DNA of 64,000 bases from Gracilaria vermiculophylla. Its lineage: Eukaryota; Rhodophyta; Florideophyceae; Gracilariales; Gracilariaceae. The notes under the pieces were generated by a model, which saw only the letters and a list, made by a program, of their open reading frames with translations, was not told the origin of the DNA and did not search any database. Within the stretch, counting starts at the first letter, position 1; the number at the start of each line of letters is the position of its first letter. The stretch is taken from positions 2,021,518-2,085,517 of the forward strand of contig JAHNZQ020000308.1 of NCBI GenBank assembly GCA_019155205.2, read 5' to 3'. The translations under genes were made by a program, and so were the position numbers. Shown here piece after piece: positions 48,101-56,670 of this stretch.

Positions 48101-51028
48101 GTACGCGGACTTGTAGCTTCGGGAAGCATACATAGTTTGCCGACTTCGGTCTCCTTTGCGGAATGGCTCATGGGCAAGTTCTATGGGTTCCAGGCAACGA
48201 TACAATAGTGCACCGTCATCTGGCCGAGATTTAACCACTTTCTCCATAATTCGCGAAATCAAAGAGTACAGCCTAATCCACATCTCTGATGCAAACTTGT
48301 GACCACTCTTTTCACGCCGTTCGCCACCGAATCCAACATGAATAGGTCGTTTCAGAGCCAGACGTGCATCAGCACCTGTCATCGGGATATTCCCCGAGAT
48401 ATATTTATCCAAAACCCTGAAGTGATCTGGCATAGCGCCTGCAAGCAACCATCGTCCACCTCTTTGAAGTGCGTGAAGCAATCTAAGCACCCGGAACAAT
48501 ACATCGCGATCTGTAGTGAACGATTCAAGTGCCTCGTCGTCGGGTGAATAGTTACATAAATCCTCTGCTCGTTTCATGAATAATTCAACCAAATGCTCGC
48601 CTTGTTTCCACTCCTCATCAGTGGGAACCCGCCACTCAAAATCGTAAATGCCCCCGTCTTCCTTTGGTTCGTGTTGGATCACCTTTCCAGGACCAAATTC
48701 CATTTGGACAGAAGTCAATCCTTCTAGAATACCACGAAGCAGACGGCCTCCAGCTTTGTAAACCGGGCGGGAAGATTCGTCCGTGGCTAGACGAATGATT
48801 AGCGCTATATCGTCAAGGTGTTTCCCAAGGCCAGTTCCAACAGCTCGACAGGCCTGAGCCAGCATTCGAATCCGCCAAACCAGCTCAGTTTCACTTACTG
48901 TTGCCAGACATTTCTTTGAAGTCTCGGTAGCAGATTCATCATCGTCGAGAATGGTTCTGATCAATGAAGGAACAAATATGGACACCGAGGAACCGCCCCG
49001 TGAGACGGCGGCCGCAGCAGCTGATGTTCTCACGAGGGCACCATAATACTTCATTCCATTCGTGCATGCAGATCCGGCCAACTTCTTAGCGATTCGTTGG
49101 GCTGCTGATTCCGCAACCTTCCCGGGTATAGCTCCAAACAGGTTTTCCATAGCGACAGAAAACATATAGAACGATAGTTGAGAGTCCCCTGAAACATACA
49201 TCCCATTCCTATTTTTCTTCGGAGGTGCTTCAAGGGATTCCAAAAGTGAAAATATGCGATCCAGAACTTGTCGCACGTAGTCCTCCAAAAAGTCCTCAAA
49301 GCCAGGACTATGGTCTTCCTCGACGATACTTTGCAACCTAGCGGCCGCTCCCGCAATAAATTTCAAAGTATACTCAGTCTTCCCCAGATCGTTTGGATCA
49401 ATACCCGGAAGCGTCAACTCAAGAGCTTGACTGAGGTAGTCTCCTCCATTAGGACATATTTCGCGATCCAGGAACATAGGTGTTAGCGACGCAAGAAGTT
49501 TTAAGGCAGCGAAGGTGCGATGCGGAGAAGAAACAGAACAAAGACCATCTGCAGCTTCAGTAAGAAGGGGCTCGACTATCTTTTCAGGTTGTAGCAATGC
49601 TAATTCTCTTGCTGCTGTGGACGCGTGCAACGATAAAGTTATTACCTTCGAGTGCAATCCGTGATGAATCAGCGGACGAAGAATGTCAACTAGTTTGTCG
49701 ATGATTTCTGGCGTGAGACGGTGTTCGATGGGTGCAATTCCTTTTTGAGTGCGACCATTCAAGACCCTGGTCTGTATACCAGCCTTTGTAGCTTTTCGCT
49801 CTTCGTTGACGCGAGATGAAAGGTGGGTTGCCACATATGACAGAAATGTACCGATACTACTTGACCATGATCCGCTGTTGCTAGGGTGGAAGTAATTGGC
49901 GATGAGAGTGAAGAACCGTTCCAAGTAGTTCAAGGCCTCAGGGTACTTGGGAGATAGAGAGTAAACTGCAAAAGTCGCAAACATGGATATGTTTTTCCCG
50001 TCCATCAAGAAGTACAAATGGGTGGGGCAATGGCGATCAATGTGACCATAAGAAGCGTATGGACCAAGAGGTAGCGGGAAGGCGGACGTCATCCTACTAT
50101 AAACTAATGATATATATGGAGTCCAATCATGTATACATGGCTGGTGTCGTGCCAATCTACAGAAAATACTCATCCAGATAGTGTTCCAATCACTGGAGAA
50201 AGATATCGACTGCCATATCTTCATAGCCTCCGGCACCCATCCAGACCACGAATCTCCTCGAGATGGCAGAACATGAGAAAGAAGAAGAACAGCTTTGAAC
50301 TTTTCATCGATCTCTGTTGAGTACAAATCTGATACAAACTCTTTCCATATCCTTTCTGCGCTATCATCGGCTGTGAGGAAATTTCTTGTCTTCGTAAGAA
50401 GCGAAACAAGATTGCGACAGTGCGACTCTCTGACATCCCTGCCTATATACGGACTGCCATCGATGCAATCAATGTGTACTTCGATTATTCGCTTCATGAT
50501 GGGACGCCACGGAATGCCAAGAGGAATAACACAGAGTCTTTTCATCATGATGCGTGAGGCGCAGCGAACCATCTTGGAACGGAGCCCCATATCAATGGAA
50601 GGCGACAGAGCCCCCCTGACCATAATATTGACAAAAAGCGGAAACTCTTCTGGCTCAAACGCATGTTTAAGATCGAGATAACGCGCAATACCTTTTTCTA
50701 AGGCGGCGAGGTCGCGTTCAAAAGCTGTCTGGTAACCCTCCGCAACTAGAGGTGGGGAGGTTGTATGCTTTTCGCTTTGCGCATAACCTTCACTGAGATC
50801 ATGGGTTGGCTGCTGGCGGGCCTCTGGAGATTTGAGAATGATGTTGGCAAGCGTATGCAGGGCGCGGTTTAGTAGAAGACGCTCGTCCTGCAGAGAAGCT
50901 CTGTAGTTGGGGGGGAGCTGGTTATTATATCGCTGAAGCACGAGATCATCGTCCATGACGTCATCGTCGGGAGCAGTGGCATCATCAAAGTCGATAACAG
51001 CATCTTCAGCTGTAACTACTTCAGCCAT
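45140..51028 (-). CDS. PSME4: Proteasome activator PA200/BLM10 (PSME4)
   Basis: 1962 residues from ATG 51028, one exon; the upstream extension of the frame has no ATG. HEAT-like helical repeats fill the protein. Recognisable blocks include the N-terminal YNNQLPPNYRASLQDE, the mid-protein GPYASYGHIDRHCPTHLYFL segment, and the C-terminal WKVRSGIPGFVQVF and LEVRHGAAMTFV region. The last residues SYYA provide the HbYX-type YYA tail that inserts into the 20S proteasome alpha ring in Blm10 and PA200. PA200 opens the 20S gate without ATP and acts in histone degradation, DNA repair and proteasome maturation. A run TATATATA lies only 32-41 bp before the ATG, so the 5' UTR would be extremely short if that is the TATA box. 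Confidence 0.93.
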   Translation of the reverse strand: MAEVVTAEDAVIDFDDATAPDDDVMDDDLVLQRYNNQLPPNYRASLQDERLLLNRALHTLANIILKSPEARQQPTHDLSEGYAQSEKHTTSPPLVAEGYQTAFERDLAALEKGIARYLDLKHAFEPEEFPLFVNIMVRGALSPSIDMGLRSKMVRCASRIMMKRLCVIPLGIPWRPIMKRIIEVHIDCIDGSPYIGRDVRESHCRNLVSLLTKTRNFLTADDSAERIWKEFVSDLYSTEIDEKFKAVLLLSHVLPSRGDSWSGWVPEAMKIWQSISFSSDWNTIWMSIFCRLARHQPCIHDWTPYISLVYSRMTSAFPLPLGPYASYGHIDRHCPTHLYFLMDGKNISMFATFAVYSLSPKYPEALNYLERFFTLIANYFHPSNSGSWSSSIGTFLSYVATHLSSRVNEERKATKAGIQTRVLNGRTQKGIAPIEHRLTPEIIDKLVDILRPLIHHGLHSKVITLSLHASTAARELALLQPEKIVEPLLTEAADGLCSVSSPHRTFAALKLLASLTPMFLDREICPNGGDYLSQALELTLPGIDPNDLGKTEYTLKFIAGAAARLQSIVEEDHSPGFEDFLEDYVRQVLDRIFSLLESLEAPPKKNRNGMYVSGDSQLSFYMFSVAMENLFGAIPGKVAESAAQRIAKKLAGSACTNGMKYYGALVRTSAAAAAVSRGGSSVSIFVPSLIRTILDDDESATETSKKCLATVSETELVWRIRMLAQACRAVGTGLGKHLDDIALIIRLATDESSRPVYKAGGRLLRGILEGLTSVQMEFGPGKVIQHEPKEDGGIYDFEWRVPTDEEWKQGEHLVELFMKRAEDLCNYSPDDEALESFTTDRDVLFRVLRLLHALQRGGRWLLAGAMPDHFRVLDKYISGNIPMTGADARLALKRPIHVGFGGERREKSGHKFASEMWIRLYSLISRIMEKVVKSRPDDGALLYRCLEPIELAHEPFRKGDRSRQTMYASRSYKSAYKSVIAAKRPFGSEGGVGRAMPRFIVKLRIEAHHEMRLSIGARGGAGALGSIEHIVSQLSEMALNDFPRVRIEARGILTRALRIVRPHIRLKEVLSVIDHLRTAASGKPKDENLKKEKPYDDADVVMETDDHVDQSKSNTSEKANDSSKKNEVCYEKILGAASILRSSAVAPMIMRDWSLFSLIIRNILFAMSKAERADGAGSLSNLFAKLSALVRPLRIGPLRLVGEDFTSIPNHPSNMIEQLDEQNRQKQYVGLSEHLLSLLHSQDTNVGSNSSNSISNEVKKANGNGTHWKSQILITTVLYFLLRDDRPPSAAVADFFVRSMVSDIVALRQVSSRAVFLMLALSEKMGKRNSKCVGKSSSVDDKERSLSGNGALMTVSSVISSKEYVRKLIHTLALDHDDGSDGGLRRMHLAAMGGTGLTFLSRVNDGELCWIVYGGRYWPNSWQPRSKDTLNLVRVRYYEAFARIFGKSFYDAAKPTLTELVETIKLKRERIIEGVKDEDVKVVAGEVLTGLCRGLNYSECKDESVEATLEQLAVNLLNELSGPTGKINGGTIIRLISTAEEHTVGYKVRTGLQSWLFESKPLIVGMGEGPVAHLQARRLRYLHSCVCDITDPDDPRMVRFTKELTKPLMAEVGFDHELKTVREEVARCLALVAIDMPEYYRPKFDENLEELLTRLRAMDIDKEEEAENGIDLNEDTKMEEDGDEQARVADQFKKSRSRQRETLCRFVSTSQWNGRVQGFENCVSKLVPSLFSCYNDSNPERVSHARMSLSFISQGIFSEKVVDEIVTQMELMAKDSRWKVRSGIPGFVQVFSFTNLFRSKPETMKRMHDVIIELLSDTSLEVRHGAAMTFVTIIRDASKEQIEEARRQCIGVLNATRQKRRKRGGKREPMDPSNIRKRHGAVLGLSSMVISSPYAVPQWMPNVLVELSSCVNDPPPISTDVRKLFADFMRTHRDEWQSHKLAFTPEELEIVSELTISPSYYA

Positions 51029-52453
51029 GATGCGCGGTGTGGTGGGTAACGCTGATGTGATATATATAAAGACAGATGTTACGCATGAACTGTAGGGCCG
51101 GGGAGGAGGAAGTGCGTCTCTGGCTGGTGTACAACGACACGGTCTATTGAACAAGGCAGGAAGTCAGGAATTGGGGTCAGGATGCTAGAATCTCGGAGGC
51201 AAGGCTGAAAGCACAACTCGGCGGCTCAGGGGCTGAGCGCGGGAGCGCAGGCAAGCTGATGACGCTTTTAAGGCAGCGGCAGCACTGGCGACATGCTGAA
51301 GAGCACTCAGACTGGCAACGGCTCGCTGCGTTCCAGCCGCGAGCACTCGTGGACTGCGGAGCAACCCGCACGCGCTTCCCTCCGGCCCGGTGCATCTGGT
51401 GGATTAAGGCCCCGCTCTCATTGGCTCATTGTGACTATCAATCCACACTATTTTTGGGTTAATTTTGAGCGAACAAGGCATGTACCTTTCGTACCACCTT
51501 GCAGCACTCGCCACCTCACGTCCACCTCCGCGCCCCGTTGCTTTTGTTTGCAACTCAGAGTTGCGCCGCTCGGAGAAAAGGCGAACCCCTGATTCTTGCT
51601 GCAAGGCGCTCCGATGTGGTTGTGTGCGGAAGGTGGCCGTCCTACGAGATGTGGTGGCACAGTATCAACTTCCTTACGCGGGGGACCTTTCGAAGCTAAA
51701 CAGCGATCATCCCACGACGCATGTGTCTCGCATCCAACCGAAAAACGCCGAGTGGCACAGAGTCGGGAATGTTTGCTGCGTAGAAAGTTCACGCACCGCT
51801 GTTTCCACTTGCCACTGGCAACGCCCACAGAAACATGAGCCTTTCTCTCGGGACAGAATGAGTGATCGCACGCAATGATGCCACCCAGCAGTGTATAGCA
51901 CAAGGGTTTCATCTACAGTTTGATGGTTTCTGGTGGAGGCGAGGGGGCGGCCACGCACGTATGTCGAGCACGAAGCAGTGCGATGCATGGGAAAGCGTTT
52001 GGCATCGGCTCCCTTTTTCTGGGCGCTTCCCCCGGGAATGGACATAACTTGTCAACCTAACGCGTTGAGGCTCGACACAAAAAGCAGTGTCAATTCAACA
52101 CGCAGGCGCACAGAGAGCAGCTCGATCGCCAGCCATCGCCTCGGAAGATGCCGCACAAGCACCACGCACAGCGATGGCTCCTGGCCATTCTGTCCCAACG
52201 CGCGTCGCTGACACCGGCCGCATGCAATTCGCGCCCAAAATTCATGGCAGCTTTTCCTTCGGCGCCAGTGTAAGGCCGACAGCCGACAGCCCACCCCTCT
52301 TCATCGCTAGTTGCAACGGCGGTGCAGTTAGACAAAAATCAGCGCCTTTCTACGCGGTTCCCGTCCCTCGAGCCGAAGCACCTCCGCTCTCCACCGTCTT
52401 CTCCGCGACGCGCTCGCGCTAAACAGCGCAAGAATGAGCGGCGCGCCTCGAAC
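51029..52453. promoter_or_regulatory. Divergent intergenic region (PA200 / Mpv17-like)
   Basis: 1.4 kb of mixed composition with a TATATATAAA motif at 51060-51070 near the PA200 start. Open frames on both strands in 51.4-52.3 kb overlap each other and show no motif, so none is called. The Mpv17-like frame opens 5' of its ATG without another ATG. Confidence 0.5.
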
Positions 52454-53296
52454 ATGACGGTTCCCATCAACGCCATGCACACCGCTCAGAAAGGTCGTCT
52501 CCCTCACCCCGTTGTACAGAACTCTGCCCGCCGAAAATGGCGCTTTCCCAAACGCTCTCTCGGTTTGCTATTGCTGATCATCACCTTTGTCGTCATCTTG
52601 TACGATGTTGCCCCCAGTTACATAGACTCTTCATACGTTTCTTCCTTCCACCCGCATGAGGTCCGCCGTATTTCTCGTCGAACACTGCGATTATACCAGC
52701 GTCAGCTTCATTTACACCCCTTGTCTTCTCGCGCCATAACAGCTGGTATCATCTTCTTCATTGCAGACGTTTTAGCCCAGTTTCTGTCTTTCACACCAAC
52801 TACTTCTCTCTGGCATGACTTTCAATTTGACAGACTCTTCAGATACACGCTGTACGGACTGATCGTCATGGGCCCCTTTCTTTATGTCTGGTACGAAGCT
52901 ATGCATACCTACGGGCCGGCCGACGACTTGCGAGGAAGCCTCATCAAGTGTCTCTTCGAGCAAGTCACTTTGGAGCCATGTTGTATAATCATGTACATTG
53001 CGTTCGACGCGATCATATGTCGTCGTGGATTCCTTTCCGCCCAAAAAACGCTGGCTAGCAAATTTTTGCCTCTGTGGTTCAAGAATGCAATGTTCTGGTT
53101 ACCCGCAAACTTTGCTAATTACTACATTGGAACCCCGGACTTGCGTGTTGTCTTCGCCAACCTTTGCTCACTGTTTTGGAATATCTATTTCTCCGGAAAC
53201 GTTAATCGCTCTTCCTCACAATCCGCAAAATATTCAAGCCTGGACAGACGATCAGCACCTTCAACACCCGGTCGTCGCTCTTCAAACAGTGTATAG
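52454..53296 (+). CDS. Mpv17/PMP22-family membrane protein
   Basis: 280 residues from ATG 52454, the first ATG of the frame. An N-terminal hydrophobic segment (LGLLLLIITFVVILYDVAP) precedes the family domain. Family features are the helix with ITAGIIFFIADVLAQFL, the R-x-x-R-Y-T-L-Y-G-x-x-x-x-G-P segment, and the C-terminal signature W-F-K-N-A-M-F-W-L-P-A-N-F-A-N-Y-Y-I followed by R-V-V-F-A-N-L and W-N-I-Y-F-S. Members are four-helix proteins of peroxisomal, mitochondrial or plastid membranes thought to act as channels. The tail is Ser/Arg-rich and may be phosphorylated. The extra N-terminal segment is longer than in Mpv17 and could be a signal anchor. Confidence 0.88.
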   Translation: MTVPINAMHTAQKGRLPHPVVQNSARRKWRFPKRSLGLLLLIITFVVILYDVAPSYIDSSYVSSFHPHEVRRISRRTLRLYQRQLHLHPLSSRAITAGIIFFIADVLAQFLSFTPTTSLWHDFQFDRLFRYTLYGLIVMGPFLYVWYEAMHTYGPADDLRGSLIKCLFEQVTLEPCCIIMYIAFDAIICRRGFLSAQKTLASKFLPLWFKNAMFWLPANFANYYIGTPDLRVVFANLCSLFWNIYFSGNVNRSSSQSAKYSSLDRRSAPSTPGRRSSNSV

Positions 53297-53413
53297 CCAC
53301 ACACCAGAAGTTTTATATCGTAAACAAACATTGTACACTACACTACTGTTGCATCATTTTCTGCGTAGCGTTGACCTGCCTAAGTTTACATGCCATGGAA
53401 GGACTTATTGCTT

Positions 53414-55573
53414 TTATGTACTCTCAGAGCTGCCCACCAGCCGCACAAGCTTGCCATTGTACACGGTATCATCGGTGCCACGGCTCCAGAGAGCGTGTTT
53501 AGCTTCGGGTTTTGGTCGCTTACCGAATGTTCCTCGTGGGGCTACTCTCCGAAAAGCATCCACCCTGGAAGTTTTTTTCCTCGGAAGTGTCGGTGGAACC
53601 ATGTGTGCGCTTGGGCCTTGCTCGAGCCGTGTCAACAAGGCTGCAGCCTGACACTGCACCCTTTCCTTGTCAATATGCATACCCTTTGACCTTTTGACCA
53701 CAAGCTGTGCCTCAAGTTCTCTCATTTGCCTCAGACCCTCTTCCAACATCGTCACGTTGACCAACATTGCACATCCCTGTTCTTGGATATTTCCGTTATC
53801 CAGGTACCCCATCATAGCAAGCAGTACGGCATCAATCGCTCCACATTCTGTTATAAGTCGGAGATTAAGTTCATCGGCGTCGGCTAGATTACGTAAAGCG
53901 CGACATGCGTGTTCTTGAATCGCAGCAGAATCGAGATGATTCGACATTATCTCGACGAGGGCTGAAATGCCTCCCAGTCTCCCAACGGCTCGTTTGCTGT
54001 CCAGGTTATCGTAAACGGCATTACCGATTGCATAAATCACTGCTTCACTGACGTCCAAATGGTCTGCAGCATCCCTCATTATCCGTACCATAGCGTCAAT
54101 TCCGTTACACTCTGCAAATCGCAATCTGTTTGCTTTGTTGAAAAACAGATATCTCAGAACACTACATCCTCTTTCAATAACTCTCTTATTGAAGCGATGT
54201 ACCTTCATGCAGGACAGAATTAAATCAATTCCACCATCTTCGCCGACACTAGCTTGGTTCTGGCCACTAAGAATGCATATATTGCGAAGTACTGTCATTG
54301 CATGTTCACTCAAAGACGAATTTTCCATATGCTTTCTCATGAGATCTATAGCAACCTTATGCACCTTGAGATCTGCAGCTCGTGGCCGATTTTCTCCCTC
54401 ATCCGCACACATATTCGCCAATGCTACACATCCCTGGTATTGAATATTCATATCTGACTTCATTAATCTCATAGATTGAAGAACAGCTTCCATAGCCTGA
54501 CATCGACCTGCAATCCATTGATTAGCTCTCAGTCCATATGTCAGGTTCCTCAGAGCGAGGCAACATCTTGCTTGTAGGTCTGCGTTCGCAACAAACTTGT
54601 TCATGGCACTCACAACAGCGTGTATTCCCCCGATCCTACCTATTCTCCGTTTATTTTCCTCAGAGCTGAAGGCAAGATTGCATAGACATGTAGCCCCAAC
54701 CTTATGTAGCTGCAACATGTCTGGGAATTCCTTCATGGCCCAAGAAATTAACTCTGCCCCTCTCTGCTCCACGATCTGAGCTCGTGCCGTCTCGTTCATC
54801 GTAAGACACAAGAGTGTGCCAATTGCTCGGCTTTGCAGTTCAGGGGTCTTGGTGTGGTTAGCCATCGCATTGATAATTAGCTGCACTGCACCCCTTCGAA
54901 CGATCTCAGTTTGCACTTCCTCAGAATCACGAGCCAGTTTTGTCAAAAGATGGCATCCTTTTTCTTGCACGACTGAGTCCATGGTATTTCGCTTCATCGC
55001 CTCGAAAACCATGTTAAGCACATCTACACAGGAATCTCCATCATTGTTTGTACCTTTTGTGTTCTTCATCAGCAAATCTAAAGCATTCTGTCCCCTTCCG
55101 GGGGGTTCATTCTTCTCGGGAAATAAGTATATATTGACTGCGCCTCGTAAACTTTCCATTCTAGCTTGTTTATCAGATCTCGATTCATTAACTTGACTCG
55201 AAGGCATTACACCACACGACTTTTTATCAAACTTTCCCTCTTCATCCATTTCCGATTGTTCGTGAAGGAAACGTTTGTAATAAATTCGGCTAGTTTTCTT
55301 TAGCCTTTCCCTCCTAGAATTTTCTCTCTTCTTCGTAGGGTTCATTGGTGGGCATTTCAATGCATTCGAATACGATGAATGAGTTTCTGAAACATGTCTT
55401 CTGCTTTTCCCAAGGGGTGTCACCGGTTCGGTATGCAATATGGTAAGAGATGTTGGATTTGACACGACTGGGTCAATGGGATCCTCAGCTTCAGCTTCGA
55501 GAGTTGCATCTCTAAGCCGTTCTTCTTCAGTTCTCGGCCGAACATGCACAATAGTCAGGTCAGCTTCCATCAT
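53414..55573 (-). CDS. Armadillo-repeat protein
   Basis: 719 residues from ATG 55573 (MMEADLTIVHVRPRTEEERL). Residues about 1-170 are charged and of low complexity. Residues about 190-620 are roughly ten armadillo repeats of about 42 residues with the pattern G-A/G-x-x-x-I-x-x-M...Q-x-x-A-C-x-A-L-R-N-L. Examples are QARCCLALRNLTYGLRANQW, EHACRALRNLADADELNLRL and QGCAMLVNVTMLEEGL. The tandem single-helix-pair repeats resemble those in uncharacterised ARM proteins of algae and the LRRK2 ARM domain. The C-terminus is basic. It is probably a binding scaffold; partner and location cannot be read. It is convergent with the Mpv17-like gene. Confidence 0.88.
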   Translation of the reverse strand: MMEADLTIVHVRPRTEEERLRDATLEAEAEDPIDPVVSNPTSLTILHTEPVTPLGKSRRHVSETHSSYSNALKCPPMNPTKKRENSRRERLKKTSRIYYKRFLHEQSEMDEEGKFDKKSCGVMPSSQVNESRSDKQARMESLRGAVNIYLFPEKNEPPGRGQNALDLLMKNTKGTNNDGDSCVDVLNMVFEAMKRNTMDSVVQEKGCHLLTKLARDSEEVQTEIVRRGAVQLIINAMANHTKTPELQSRAIGTLLCLTMNETARAQIVEQRGAELISWAMKEFPDMLQLHKVGATCLCNLAFSSEENKRRIGRIGGIHAVVSAMNKFVANADLQARCCLALRNLTYGLRANQWIAGRCQAMEAVLQSMRLMKSDMNIQYQGCVALANMCADEGENRPRAADLKVHKVAIDLMRKHMENSSLSEHAMTVLRNICILSGQNQASVGEDGGIDLILSCMKVHRFNKRVIERGCSVLRYLFFNKANRLRFAECNGIDAMVRIMRDAADHLDVSEAVIYAIGNAVYDNLDSKRAVGRLGGISALVEIMSNHLDSAAIQEHACRALRNLADADELNLRLITECGAIDAVLLAMMGYLDNGNIQEQGCAMLVNVTMLEEGLRQMRELEAQLVVKRSKGMHIDKERVQCQAAALLTRLEQGPSAHMVPPTLPRKKTSRVDAFRRVAPRGTFGKRPKPEAKHALWSRGTDDTVYNGKLVRLVGSSEST

Positions 55574-56670
55574 TTTTCCACAAATAAACAAAGAAGAAAC
55601 TTCTGAAGCAGGGTTTTCCAAAATGGTGGTTAGAAACTCAAACAGTGTGAAACAGGACGGTGGGCCTCTCTAACAACTACAAAGTTTCAAAGTCCTGGAA
55701 GCTTACAGGCTTTGACAGACTGAGCCACGAGTCCAGGGAAAGAAGGAGTTCGTGGTGCGTCATGTGGGCATTTCCTACAGCTCTGTGAATTAAAGACGTT
55801 AAATCATGGCCATTCAGACTAGATGGATCCATTAAAAGTTCAGCTTCGCGTTGTCCTTACATGGCGTTCCACAAGTGACTAGAATTCGCGATGGCAGCGC
55901 CAGCTGCTTAAAAACCCGTACGTTCGTTGCACAGATATTCGACCTCAAAACTGCTTCATGGGTGTGGCCGGCAATCACAATTCGCAATCAATTCCTCCAG
56001 CAATGATGTAGACAGGAGCGTTTCCCATTTGGGCTCTCGGCTGGACAAAAGCTGTGGACAATGTAGTTGCTTGTGACACCCCTTTAACAGACCGTCTTTC
56101 CAATGAAGTAATTCAAATGTTTGAAGTATACGCAACGCGTTCTTGCACAAGACATCACGATTTTCAAAATCGGGCTTCTTAGAGAATAATGACCGTGACG
56201 GCTTCTGGCCTTTTTTCAAAAATAGAACTGCCCAAGGTATTCGTTCCTACAGAAACAGATGTCGTAGAGGCATCAGGAACGGCGGGTCGTAATAATAAAG
56301 AGCAGAAAATGCCCCATTACAATTCTCGCCGTAGATCAGGATGCAACGAGCTTTCGAGCCCTACTCTGGTCTAAAGCGAACCTTTTTCAATAAACTTGTA
56401 CTGTGCGGTTACATAGTCATCGATTGCACGTCGAGGAATCGAGGTCGTTTCAAAGGATGACGAAAAAATTTCCATAGACGTTATCGGGCCTCTGAGCGAA
56501 CCATTCCTGAAGAACCAGTAATTGAAGAAGATGTTGATTCATACCAGGCTCTCAAGGAAAGAAATTTCTTTCTGAATTTAATGAGTACAAAACAAAGGCG
56601 AAGAATTAAAGCAGTAGCAGAATATTCTTTAGTATGCCCGGTCAAATCAAATTCATTGTGTGGCAGTTCT
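55574..56670. other. Intergenic region with a possible minus-strand exon
   Basis: Promoter side of the armadillo gene and 3' flank of GlyRS. The minus strand from about 56246 to 55956 is an open stretch of 96 codons ending in a stop and preceded by an acceptor-like TTTCTGTAG. It contains Trp and Cys residues. No upstream exon could be fixed and no family recognised, so it is noted but not called. Confidence 0.35.

Noticed and set aside
51060..51070. TATATATA as the PA200 TATA box
   Set aside because: It is only 32-41 bp from the ATG, leaving almost no 5' UTR; it may be coincidental, so it is not called as a separate feature.
51448..51912. 154-codon minus-strand frame upstream of the Mpv17-like gene
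   Set aside because: It overlaps other open frames on the opposite strand, has no motif, and lies in a promoter region.
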